Shown here: in pieces, positions 22,528-31,832 of the stretch
Numbering within the stretch: the stretch's first letter is position 1
Layout of the letters: each line of letters begins with the position of its first letter
NCBI RefSeq assembly: GCF_039555335.1
Contig: NC_092647.1
Location: 19,380,946-19,444,945 of the forward strand
Length of the DNA: 64,000 nucleotides
Reading direction: 5' to 3'
DNA from: Amphiura filiformis
Lineage: Eukaryota > Echinodermata > Ophiuroidea > Amphilepidida > Amphiuridae
Notes under the pieces: generated by a model
The model's database searches: none
Told to the model about the DNA's origin: nothing
The model's input: only the letters and a program-made list of their open reading frames with translations
Made by a program: the position numbers and the translations under genes

Positions 22528-22630
22528 GGGTTCATTCATATATTTTCATGACTAAACGATTGTTTATGCCCGAGGGCTTTAGCCCGAGGGCATAAACAAC
22601 GTTTAGTCATGAAAATATATGAATGAACCC
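22528..22630. repeat. Near-perfect 103-bp palindrome
   Basis: GGGTTCATTCATATATTTTC at the left pairs through ATGACTAAACG and TTTATGCCCGAGGGC to a CTTTA loop; the right arm is the complement, ending GAATGAACCC. Only one or two bases break the symmetry. Confidence 0.9.
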
Positions 22631-23159
22631 GTTCATACATACGCAACATTCTGCTTGCTGTTATTTCCCTCCAAAACTAAAAATACCATCATTTTAAACT
22701 AAAAACTACCAGTTCCTTATCATTTTTTAACAGTTTCTCCATCGCTAATTGTAAGAAAACGTTTTCTTGCTCAGTCCATCGTGCTTGGACGCGCGCGAAC
22801 ATCGCGTACATCACTCGCGCTTTGCGTAAATAGCTCGCGAACATAGACGCGTAATATCCTACTCGCGAGCGTCCATCAGTTCTCGCGCGGCTTGTTTATA
22901 ACCGGAACGCCGGGCATAAACGTTGTTTATGCCCGCCTATCGACCAATCACGCATGCTGTTATATAGCGAGTATGTATGAATATACGTTCAAGAACCCAA
23001 AAAGGTTACTTATAATCCAATTATTATGGTTCTAAAGAAGACCCTTTGAAGAACCTTTAATGGTGCCCCTTGGAGAACAGCCGAGGAACCCTTGTAGTAC
23101 CCTCTTTTCTAAGAGTGTAATATATTTGTGAATAACTCTTCCTCTATCTAATAAAAGTC

Positions 23160-23390
23160 ATTGAGATCAAGCAAAATGAGTCGGATGTCGGGAATATGGA
23201 TTTTGAGATATAGCCAATAACAGTATTAATCTTCCTTTTCATTCACCTTCATGGCCATATCTCTGGAACCGTAAGTCTAATTGTGGTGGGGTTTTCAGCA
23301 AAGAAAAGCTCTGTGAATGGCTTATATAATGAAATTGAAAAATGAATTTTGATTTTGATCGACATTAGACTCATTTTGCTTGATCGCATT
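23160..23390. mobile_element. MITE-like element with GATCAAGCAAAATGAGTC ends
   Basis: GATCAAGCAAAATGAGTC at 23165-23182 is mirrored perfectly at 23368-23385. The interior is about 185 bp and non-coding. Confidence 0.8.
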
Positions 23391-24243
23391 ATGTCAATTT
23401 TATGGGAAAATAATATTTTATTCAACTGCTTAAATCAGTACGAAAGTAAAATTTATAAAAAAAATAAAATGGTTGTTATCCATGCCTTCATAAAGTAACT
23501 GAAAAATAAGTTTTGCAATAAACATATCTTATAAAGCGCAAACACCTTGTGGACACACATTGCAGTGAACTTCATGATCTAAAATTATTGGTATCCATCG
23601 GTTTTGATGTTTATTGAAAACCCTACTTTTTCAAATGCAACATTGCATGAATCCTCAAGAAATTACTAGAATTTCAAGTTTTAATTTCATGACCTTTTAT
23701 GACATTAATCTACAAACTAGGTGAATCTCATGTTGTATAGTTTGATGTGTCAGTCATATAGTTACTGGAATCATTCATGGGCACCAATCATTTTGATACA
23801 GCTTGCATCCTTTTTGGTTCAAAAGTGTTGTCCCATAAATATCCACCATGTAACAGTGACTTGAAATCCTGTCACAGTACAGTAGTGCTTTCCCAGAACC
23901 CGTAAATGAGTAGGCCCTACTTTGTCGATTTGCACATTGTCACTGCGCACTTTGTCAACGATGACGTGTTCTCGGTAATATTCGCAAAGGCCTTCGGGAA
24001 ATTATTAAAATGATCATCATGCCAAAGTTCAAGGCATCGGAAGTTCTAGACTTTCATCGAACATCAATCCGGATGCTGTTTGGTCCGGGTCTTTGGTATA
24101 TGCCTATTATGATACTTGCGTGAAAGTTATCACGTACATGAATTGTTAAGCTGTTTCTTAATTGAATCGCCAAATTATTTCTTAACTGAATCGCCCAACT
24201 ATTTCTTAATTGAAACGGTAAGTTATTTTTCGAACTAATATTA
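23391..24243. other. Intergenic, nothing recognised
   Basis: AT-rich sequence between two MITEs. It holds a small direct repeat of TTTCTTAAYTGAATCGCC near 24148-24210 but no exon or RNA gene. Confidence 0.5.
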
Positions 24244-24580
24244 CTTAAATGAGTATTTCGTGATCATAGGATCCTTTTCTTATGGCATCTTCCAGCAGAT
24301 ATCCACGACAAAAGCTTATTCCCAAAATTACTCTGCGTTTGCGAGTTATGCATGATTATGTACTGCACTGCCCCATAGCCAATATGTTGTAATTTCGTTC
24401 TGGTGTACCAGAACACAATTCAAATTTCTCGATATTTTTACTAAACGAATTAATCTGCAATAATTTTTTGTACATAAACATTATGTAGCCAGAGGTTACC
24501 CGTGGTATAAAAATCTCAACTTGTTTTTAGAAAAGTGGGGTGGGGGGGGTGATACTGTAGATCACGAAATGCCCTTTAAG
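24244..24580 (-). mobile_element. MITE family C, copy 2
   Basis: Reverse complement of the unit at 7573-7875, ending ATCACGAAATGCCCTTTAAG. It matches in order and spacing of internal blocks with scattered substitutions and a 35-bp length difference. Confidence 0.85.
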
Positions 24581-24759
24581 AAAACAAATTGCTGAATAAA
24601 TGTTAGTGTAATCATGGCAATTATGCACTACTCAAAATATTTAAAGGATCAGAAAATGACAACTCTGATTTTGCATCCTTTCTTTTCTGGCTCTCGTGGT
24701 GCTGAGTCGTCTTCATTGTCATGGGAATTTAGTATTTCTTAGTGCAAGTGGGGACTTGA

Positions 24760-25128
24760 GGGTTCAAATCAAAAACTCGACCTGCGGTGGACCGCCGGTT
24801 CCGGGCGGTTCCGGTTGTCGGAGGTCATTGCTATATGAATATTCATTAAGAAAGCATGCGTTTCCAGAATGATAGCTACATTGACTGAGAACTCCCGGGA
24901 AGGAACATACTGTTTTCTATTGCACTACATTTCGTATCGTGATGATGATGGCATTTGTATAGAAACCAAGTTGAAATCACTACACTTGAAAATTGTATTA
25001 CTTGCGCGGGCAACTGGATGATATCAACCACGGTGTGGCGATTGACCTCATTTTGTATATTCCCGTAGACTTTTAGAACAGCCAGAAACCGTGCCCGGAA
25101 CCGGCGGTCGAGTTTTAATTTGATCCCT
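24760..25128. mobile_element. MITE-like element with GGGTTCAAATC/GATCCCT ends
   Basis: GGGTTCAAATCAAAAACTCGACC and GCCGGTTCCGGGC near the left are mirrored by GCCCGGAACCGGCGGTCGAG..TTTGATCCCT at the right. The GC-rich arms stand out from the AT-rich surroundings. Confidence 0.75.
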
Positions 25129-25300
25129 AAAGTAACCCCGGAATATCTGCGTTCGTAAAATATGTATGTTTCTGGAGTCACTCAGTGCGTTTGGTTCAGA
25201 ATATGACACTGTGATCTGTTGAACTGCTGTACATCATAGCTGTATTTAATTGTTGTAATTTGATTCATTCTACATCTATACAGTTTGTGTTGTGTTCCAG

Positions 25301-25368
25301 GTCTTCAGTCATTAACATACAATACAATAGAGTATTTACCAAGACCAAGAGGTTTAATACATATTCAG
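25301..25368 (+). other. Candidate 5' UTR exon of the ARM-TIR-SAM gene
   Basis: A 68-bp segment between GTTGTGTTCCAG and the donor GTAAGTTTTT has consensus borders. It has no ATG. The next strong acceptor downstream is at 26336, two bases before the proposed start ATG. Confidence 0.4.
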
Positions 25369-25984
25369 GTAAGTTTTTATTTGTTTTGTTCTTCCACCGG
25401 GTTCTTCCATTGTGTTACATAAAAACGGTTTAAGTTACATAAAAATTGGTGATGTCATAAATACATGCGAATAAATCTTGTTACTATGTTAGCTCTAGTT
25501 GTATACATGTACTAGTATATCCAAATGCTAGTCTCACTTATTTATGTGTTATCTTTGCTCTCATAAACGTTCGTCGTTGTCGAAACTTCACCACATGTAT
25601 TGATTTTCTTATATTTTTGCTAATATGAAAAGAAAGAAAATGTCTATCTTAATCTACATGTTATATATGTTTCCAGTTTGGAGTTCATGATATTTTACAT
25701 TATAAAAATCACAAAATACCGACCCCTTTCCCTAGATATGTAAGCGGTTCTGATCGATGATCAATCTTACCGGGTAAATAAGTAGAGTGACGGCCACGAG
25801 GAGAATCCATAACAAGCAATGGATGCGCCGTCAGATTGAAGGGATGTCTGGCTTCTGATGAAGGCAGAGTTACACCTGGCGAAAGCTGGACAATCTTTTC
25901 AATTCGACGGTGCATCCGTTGGGCCGTTTTGGTACTTTTACCGGGGTATATGGGCCGATCAGTTATGCTTAATAATGATACACC

Positions 25985-26215
25985 AGGATCCACAAAATGA
26001 TCATCTATCAGGGCACAGTTCTTTAACCCCGATACAATTCATTGAATGACCTTTGAAAATTTGAGTACAAAAACTCATACTCTGCAAATTGAGGTCAAAT
26101 TGTGCACTATAATTGTTTAATTGAGGTTATTGAACTATGCCATTGGGGTGAGGCCATTGTGGTCCATAGTGATTGTCCTACAATTACACCAAGTAGTTTG
26201 GTGGTAATAATGTGT
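25985..26215 (+). repeat. Dispersed repeat family B, copy 2
   Basis: It begins GGATCCACAAAATGATCATC and runs through CAGGGCACAGTTCTTTAACC, CATTGAATGACCTTTGAAAA and TTGAGGTTATTGAACTATGC to GTCCATAGTGATTG. Homologous to the copies at 4205-4445 (inverted), 27490-27705 and 28130-28330. Confidence 0.8.
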
Positions 26216-26336
26216 GCAATTTAGCATGCCGCGAGGAGGTTCAAACTATACCTACCCATCCTGCGTCAGACAATGGTTAAAAGTGTATCCGAATCTAAGC
26301 TATTGAGTGATCTTGAAACACTATTTATTTCCACAG

Positions 26337-27401
26337 GAATGGATAAGATTACCAACTTCTTAGGAAGATTCACAAATCCAACCAAAAGATCTTCAAAGCA
26401 ATTGTCATTCGAAGAGGCGAAACGAAAGATAGATGATATACTCGAAATTCTTAACAAAGACAGCATTGATTACCTACAAGATAACGTCGTCGAAGCATTA
26501 TTAGAAATAGGGTCAATACCGCAATTGCTGATTGGTGAACAAGAGAGCATACCGCGAGACAAGTTCACAGAATTTCAGGCAAAATTGCTTTTAGTTGCAG
26601 ATTATCTCGGAGAAAAGAAATATGCGGAGTTGGTTGTAACAATGACTAAGTCGTTACATTGTAGTTTATATTACGCGACAGACAAACGACCCTATGCGCT
26701 AAACTGTATCAATATACTATTGGATAGTTTCCGCAATTACACGGACCAATGTCTAATTCTGGCTAGAGATTTCGGAGAATCTGGAGGAGTAGATGCGTTA
26801 CTGAAACTTGTGACTTATCTCATCGATTCGATGAATGTCTTTGAAGACGCTGATCAAATTGTGGCAAGAATGGTTTATCAAAGATCAGTTGCTATTCTCC
26901 ATAACTGTATTCGCGTGTATCCGGATAATCGTATTTTCTACAGGAAAGCCGACGCTGTCAAGGTATTGTCTGATTTGAAGATCACTGATCAAACGCAGTC
27001 TTCAGAACACGCCAATGTATTTCTGGTGCTTATCATGTCTTATGTGGTCGATGAACATGAGAGCGAGTCGTTGGCTAAATCAGAGGATTGTGTCAGACTG
27101 TTGACGAAGTTATTGAATGAAGCGGTACAGTGCGAAGGTCATTATGCTATGACACGAGATCTTGGTGTCACCCGCACTACCGCCTTTTCGGCACTAGAAT
27201 TACTGGATGGCTTAAACCATCTGGCAATTAACGACGCTAATAAGGCTGAGATTGAAAGACAAGGCGGACTATCGTCAATCATTAGAATGCTACAAGCTGA
27301 CTTTTCTGAGGAGGAGAAAGCGATTGCGACCAAAACTTTGTGGAGTTTGGCTTTCTTGGACAGCGTCAAAAGAAGCGCCGAAGTCCAAGCTTCGGTTGAC
27401 A
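26337..27401 (+). CDS. Exon 1 of the ARM-TIR-SAM gene: armadillo-like repeats
   Basis: It encodes residues 1-354 and the first base of 355. Leucine-rich helical repeats are visible: SFRNYTDQCLILARDFGESG, LHNCIRVYPDNRIFYRKADA, LELLDGLNHLAINDANKAEI and ATKTLWSLAFLDSVKRSAEV, typical of ARM/HEAT-type solenoids. An upstream in-frame ATG at 26273 would add 22 residues, but the stretch between them contains a convincing acceptor and probably is intron. The donor is GTAAGATC. Confidence 0.8.
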
Positions 27402-30400
27402 GTAAGATCATATTTTCTTTTGTTTCTTAACAACAAAATGAAAGACAATGTTATGTCTTCCATAATAGCTCATAATAGAGAACATATACACTAGGATTCA
27501 CAATATGCTCATCTGTCAGAGCGCATTTCATTAACCCCAATACATTTGCACATTCATTGAATGACCTTTGAAAATTTGGGTACAAAAACTCATACTCTGT
27601 AACTTAATTGAGGTCAAATTTTGCACTATTGTTATTTTATTGAGGTTATTGAACTATGCTATTGGGATGAGGCTATTGTTGCCCAGAGTGATAATTGCCT
27701 GAAAATACAATCTAAAACATATACGTACAACTGACACATAAAACACATAATTATGCGCAGTTGAGACTTAAAACACATGATTATTATGTCCAGCAAACCA
27801 TATAAAACTACAGCACCAAGACGTATCTCAAAACTCAGTATAGCTTTTATCTTTCTGGAAGTGTCTTGCATGATGGAGTTGTACGTGATGTGTGATATAG
27901 AGAGATGATGACAAAACACTCCATGTAGTGCAAGGCATTCTCTTCACTGGAGAAGTGAGTGTTTAAAACCGGCTTCACAGGATTGGACCTTTGGCAAGAC
28001 CCGTGCTACTTTAATGTAAGATATTATGTAGGCTATTAGTAGGCGGGTGACGAATACAAAACGTATCGTAACCTGCAATAGACAAAAACACAAGAACTTT
28101 GGTTTTGCAAAGACTTGTAAATGCATTCACTAAGAGCCACAACATGTTCATCTATCAGGGCACAGTTCTTTAACCCCAATATATTTGTACATTCATTGAA
28201 TGACCTTTGTAAATTTGGGTACAAAATCTCTTACTCTACAATTTGAGGTCAAATTTTGCATTATGCTTGTTTAATTGAGGTTATTGAACTATGCCATTGG
28301 GATGAGGTCATTGTGGTCCATAGTGATTGCAAACTATCCAATAACTATATAATGTCGCATTACGTAGCATAGACTGTGAGGGAAACGGATCTGCAAATTA
28401 TTGGCTTTATTTTATTTCTTTGGTTATACTTACTGTCTATAGCCTTACAGTCTTTAACTGTCTCCAAAAACCAATCATTGAGAGAAGCGAGCACATACGC
28501 TCTGTGGGAAATACAGGACAACCAACGCAACTTGCACCAAGAATCGCCGCCATCTGGTGAAGAAAGCATTGACGCACATGTGCAGACCCAATCAGGTGGT
28601 CATGTGATGATTAGCTACCAATGGGATATACAGAAACGCGCAATTTGCATAAGAGATAGACTCATTCAAGAAGGGTACAATGTTTGGATGGATATTGACA
28701 ATATGAGTAAGTTGATTATAATAGGACTATTTAGTTAAAAGTAGTTTAAGAAAGGTGATGTGGCATTCAAAAGTCTCCACTTTTTTTCAAGCAGGGGAGT
28801 GATGCCACAGACAGAACATACTACCCAAAATGATGCACACCAGATTTTTTTTACCGTTACCTACTTCATATAATAATTAACTCTCTTCACGCGGGTGTCG
28901 AATGCAGACGACATGTTTCAAAATAAATTTTAAAATTCAAAAATTTCAGAAATGTAAATTTTCATGACCATATTTGGAATCGGCATGAAAAATCCATTAA
29001 AATGAGTACAAACAAGCCTAGTATTGGTTCAGTAGTTCTTAAGATAGCTCTTGATATTTTGAGAAAATATTTCAAAACGTTGAAGCGCATGGCTAGCACG
29101 CAGAGCATTAACCCCGTTACTCTTAGCCCTAATTTCTGATTTTCCGGGGTTTTTTTAGGAGGTGACATACTTGACGCAATGGCAGATGCAGTTGAAAGAG
29201 CCGATGTAATTTTGATTTGTATGACGGAGAAGTACAAAGACAGTTCTAGTTGCAGATCAGGTAGGTCGCCTAAATAAAGCCACATGTCACAGAAGAAGTT
29301 GCCCAAAGGTGTCAAAATTCTCCAAAAATGTCCGAAATTTTGCAACATTTTTAATGTTAAGTAAAGTTCCCCAAAAGTGCGTGAGGTTGCATGACTTATT
29401 TGTGCTGCACTGGAAAATTTTGGACAATTTGATGGAATCCGCGCTCACCTTACGCAGCTTGCGCGGGAGTTGAAGCAATTTTGAGTAATTTTGAAAACTT
29501 TTGAGCATCTTTTCAGCAACTTTGAGAAAATGTTAAGCAATTTTGTGAAATTTTGAATAACTTTACGCGATTTGAGGAACTTAAAAAGCAACTTTGTGCA
29601 ACTTACCGCAATTTCGAGGAAGTTTTAAGCAAGTTTATGAAACTTTGAATAACTTTATACTATTTTGACAATTCTGGACCACTTTGGGCAACTTCCCCTG
29701 TGACATAGGGCCTTAAATAAAGAACAAATTCTGTTTAAAATGGTGTTTTTTAAAGAGATTGCCACCGGGAATTGCTACATACATATCGTCACTGACCATA
29801 TACTGAAACTTGTGTATTATTTTATGATGATGTCGCCGGCAGCCATACTTTTGTCTGCCAATAGGGGAATGCAGAATTCAGCCCTTCCAGTAACTTATTG
29901 TAAACATCTCAAAAAAAGTAACTAACCCCCTTAAATAATGGCAATTATTCAAAAACGGGCAATTGTATTACAAATCTGTAAAATGCATTGGAAGCAGAAT
30001 TTATGTCTGCGCATTTTGACACCTCATTTGTAGCAATTGTCTAAATATTGATGCCGCAGCGTACATTTAAATCAATGTAACCCAAAATTTGTGTTTTTGT
30101 ATTGGTGTAAGTGCAACTTTCAAATCTGGATCTCACTACATTAAATTGACCGGTGTTTTATTGTTTTCTGGGCTATCGTATCAAATGAGGTGTCAAAATG
30201 CGCAGAAATTATTTTACAGATTTTTAATACAATAGCCCGTTTTTTAATAATGGCCATTATTTAAGGGTGGTTAGTTACTTTTTTGAGATGTTTATTATAT
30301 TAATTTTCATTAGAAGCTTCATATGCCACGAAGAAGAAGAAACCAGTCATTCCTTTATTGCTGGAAAAAGACTACGAACCAGACGGCTGGCTGGGAATAC

Positions 30401-31349
30401 TTCTAGGAACGAAGCTATATTACAGATTCTGTACTGAGGAAGACATGGTTTCAAATATGGTAGGGCTTATTAAAGAGATTGGTGACAATGGACGAAAGAA
30501 TGCGGATCCTCCGACTGATGAAATAGATGGTGAGATTACCCTAAATTATCGGCATAAGATATGTCAAAAGGGTTCTTTGACCCTTTCTAAGTTGTCCTAT
30601 AAGAGGAACTCTCAAAAGAGGTTGAAATTTTAAGAGCCCTTGGGAGCTCTAAAAGGGTAAAGAACAACAAAAGGATGCTCAGAGCCGCGCCTAAAAATCA
30701 TTTTTGCTGGTTCCGTTTAAGTATCCATCGGGGACTCTCTATAGATTACAAACTAATGCTGGTTTCATACTACCCTGCCGCTTGCCGCTGAGCGGCGTGG
30801 CGCACGCGTATTGCAGACAAACGGACACAATCAAGGCTTGTCATTGGTTGAAACGCCCTGCCGCTTGCCGCTTGCCGCAGCGGCAAGCGGCAGGAAAGTA
30901 TGCTGGAGGCTTAAGGACCCTTTTTGGTACTCTATTAACCACCCGGCCAAATGTATTAGGGTAGCGCCAGTTGTTCTAAAGTCATAATTATATGTTTTAT
31001 CTTCAATACACTTATAGGTCCTATAACGCCCGAAGCCGCACCAATCGTGACGGCGTCACCATCGTCCACCGGAGCCGGGATGAACCAAAACAGCTCTAAA
31101 GAGAGCGTTACCACGGCAATTGAGTGGTCAACTGAGCAAGTCCAGTCTTGGTTGCATGACATCGGCTTAACAGACCTGTGCTCGTCGCTGGATTTCTGTG
31201 ATGGTAACCATTTGAAGGAAATGTATGAACAGTATAGACAATCTCCAGACGTCTTTCGAAGTGAGATGAAGGCAGATTTGACATTGAGCTTTAGAGATCT
31301 CCTGAAATTTACGACTGCTCTAGGACGACTTTTAAGAACACCTGATTGA
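26339..31349 (+). CDS. ARM-TIR-SAM protein, predicted NAD-cleaving TIR enzyme (intact, 658 residues)
   Basis: Five exons: 26337-27401, 28443-28706, 29159-29260, 30314-30529 and 31018-31349, all with GT..AG borders and all introns in phase 1; the joined frame is open to TGA at 31347-31349. Domains: ARM-like helices at about residues 20-400, TIR at about 407-535, one SAM at about 584-652. Glu477 of the TIR aligns with the catalytic Glu of SARM1. SARM1 has the order ARM-SAM-SAM-TIR, so the SAM here is single and on the other side of the TIR. ATG 26339 is preferred over 26273 because it follows a good acceptor (TTATTTCCACAG) by two bases, as in the upstream paralogue. Likely cytoplasmic: there is no signal peptide or membrane segment. 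A poly(A) signal follows at 31386. Confidence 0.85.
27490..27705 (+). repeat. Dispersed repeat family B, copy 3, in intron 1
   Basis: Same order of blocks as the other copies (TTAACCCCAATACATTTGCA, CATTCATTGAATGACCTTTG, GAGGTTATTGAACTATGC), about 80-90% similar by eye. Same orientation as the gene. Confidence 0.8.
28130..28330 (+). repeat. Dispersed repeat family B, copy 4, in intron 1
   Basis: Starts near GAGCCACAACATGTTCATCT and ends GTCCATAGTGATTG. It lies only about 110 bp before exon 2 and about 430 bp after copy 3, in the same orientation. Confidence 0.8.
28443..28706 (+). CDS. Exon 2 of the ARM-TIR-SAM gene: linker and start of TIR
   Basis: The acceptor TTACTGTCTATAG is chosen over the nearby TTACAG because it keeps phase 1 and aligns exactly with the paralogue (LREASTYALWEI here, LREASKYALFEI there). 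A linker follows, then GGHVMISYQWDIQKRA, the first beta strand and helix of the TIR, and the strand YNVWMDIDNM. The exon ends ATGA before GTAAGTTG, at the BB-loop position. Confidence 0.85.
28780..29158. other. Intron 2 of the ARM-TIR-SAM gene
   Basis: No repeat border or regulatory site recognised. Unlike intron 2 of the paralogue, it has no histone-type stem-loops. Confidence 0.5.
29159..29260 (+). CDS. Exon 3 of the ARM-TIR-SAM gene: TIR middle up to the catalytic Glu
   Basis: A 102-bp exon after a T-run and AG encodes GDILDAMADAVERADVILIC, then MTEKYKDSSSCRS, with the G of the Glu codon as last base before GTAGGT. Length and borders equal those of the paralogue's exon 3. Confidence 0.85.
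29290..29720. repeat. Degenerate short-period repeat in intron 3
   Basis: Many variants of CAATTTTGAGTAATTTTGAA and GCAACTTTG follow each other with a loose 12-15 base rhythm, some in the complementary sense near 29290-29410. No exact unit could be defined. Confidence 0.5.
29901..30294. mobile_element. MITE-like foldback adjoining the exon 4 acceptor
   Basis: Arms of about 125 bp: AAACATCTCAAAAAAAGTAA..AATAATGGCAATTATT..ATTTTGACACCTCATTTG at the left, mirrored to the right end GAGATGTTT at about 30294. Only about 20 bases separate it from the first base of exon 4, so the element supplies most of the upstream splice context. Confidence 0.85.
30314..30529 (+). CDS. Exon 4 of the ARM-TIR-SAM gene: TIR C-terminal half and linker
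   Basis: After TTTTCATTAG it completes Glu477, then encodes ASYATKKKKPVIPLL and DYEPDGWLGILLGTKLYYRF, as in the paralogue. An acidic and Asn-rich linker follows (GDNGRKNADPPTDEID). Phase 1 at both ends; donor GTGAGA. Confidence 0.85.
30757..30910. mobile_element. MITE-like element with CTGCCGCTTGCCGC motifs in intron 4
   Basis: GCTGGTTTCATACTACCCTG..GCCGCTTGCCGCTG at the left is mirrored by CAGCGGCAAGCGGCAGG..AAAGTATGCTGGAGGC at the right; GC-rich arms around an AT-richer middle. Confidence 0.75.
31018..31349 (+). CDS. Exon 5 of the ARM-TIR-SAM gene: SAM domain
   Basis: After CACTTATAG it encodes a Pro/Ser/Thr-rich linker, then a SAM domain beginning EWSTEQVQSWLHDIGLTDLC and ending with the helix DLLKFTTALGRLL. 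The W..VxxWL..IGL pattern is typical of SAM helix 1-2, used in SARM1 and many signalling proteins for oligomerisation. Stop TGA at 31347-31349. Confidence 0.8.
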
Positions 31350-31385
31350 GCAGATTTTGTCCTCCTAAGTAGGATTAAACACTAA

Positions 31386-31391
31386 AATAAA
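31386..31391 (+). terminator. Poly(A) signal AATAAA of the ARM-TIR-SAM gene
   Basis: AATAAA lies 37 bases after the stop codon, with a second overlapping AATAA just after. No cleavage site can be seen directly. Confidence 0.6.
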
Positions 31392-31674
31392 TAATAACAT
31401 AGCAGATACTAGAGTAGAAGCAGGTGTCAAGAAAGAGCTTAAAGACTGGGGTGACCGACCACTTAATCCCATGAGAACGACCCGCCGATTGCCAAAATGA
31501 ATATTGTGTCCAGTTTTGAACCAATCAAGGAGGGTATTAATAAGATCATCTGCAAATGCAAGTTTGACCATAAATTGTTTAAAGCCTAGTCCTTGGCGAT
31601 TGAATTGAGCATTTCAAGTTATCAACCAATCAGAAATGCTGTTAGATGACCAGTAGTGTCCAGGGGGTTAAACA

Positions 31675-31830
31675 ACATCAAGAAACAAAAGTACATTTCA
31701 TAATTTAATCTTCAATATTCACTTATTTTAACACCAATATACATAATTAAGAGACAAAAGTACATTTTCTTACTTTAATGATAACATTCACGTATTATGA
31801 CACCACCAATATACAACATCAACAGAAAAA
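31675..31830 (+). repeat. Repeats of a 70-bp unit (ACATCAAGAGACAAAAGTACATTT)
   Basis: Units beginning near 31675, 31742 and 31815 share AAGARACAAAAGTACATTT, TTAATCTTCAATATTCACTT and ACACCAATATAC. Further units occur near 32925-33005 and 33437-33485, interrupted by the elements at 31833-32788 and 33027-33404. Confidence 0.7.
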
Positions 31831-31832
31831 AA

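Larger units (their letters stand above)
21481..23118. mobile_element. Composite element with ACACTCTTAG ends and nested palindromes
   Basis: Outer ends ACACTCTTAGGAAAAAAGG and CCTCTTTTCTAAGAGTGT are inverted, with GGGTTCT/AGAACC blocks just inside. Nested inside are an element with perfect ends at 21588-22188 and large hairpins at 21896-22042, 22047-22152 and 22528-22630. No transposase frame was recognised over 1.6 kb. Confidence 0.75.

Noticed and set aside
25709-25993. 94-codon minus frame and overlapping plus frame
   Set aside because: The stretch looks repeat-derived and has no start context or splice borders; no family could be named with confidence.
26273-26338. Start of the ARM-TIR-SAM protein at ATG 26273
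   Set aside because: A strong acceptor at 26335-26336 lies between it and ATG 26339, and the paralogue has the same acceptor-to-ATG spacing; the upstream codons are probably intronic. Transcript data could reverse this.
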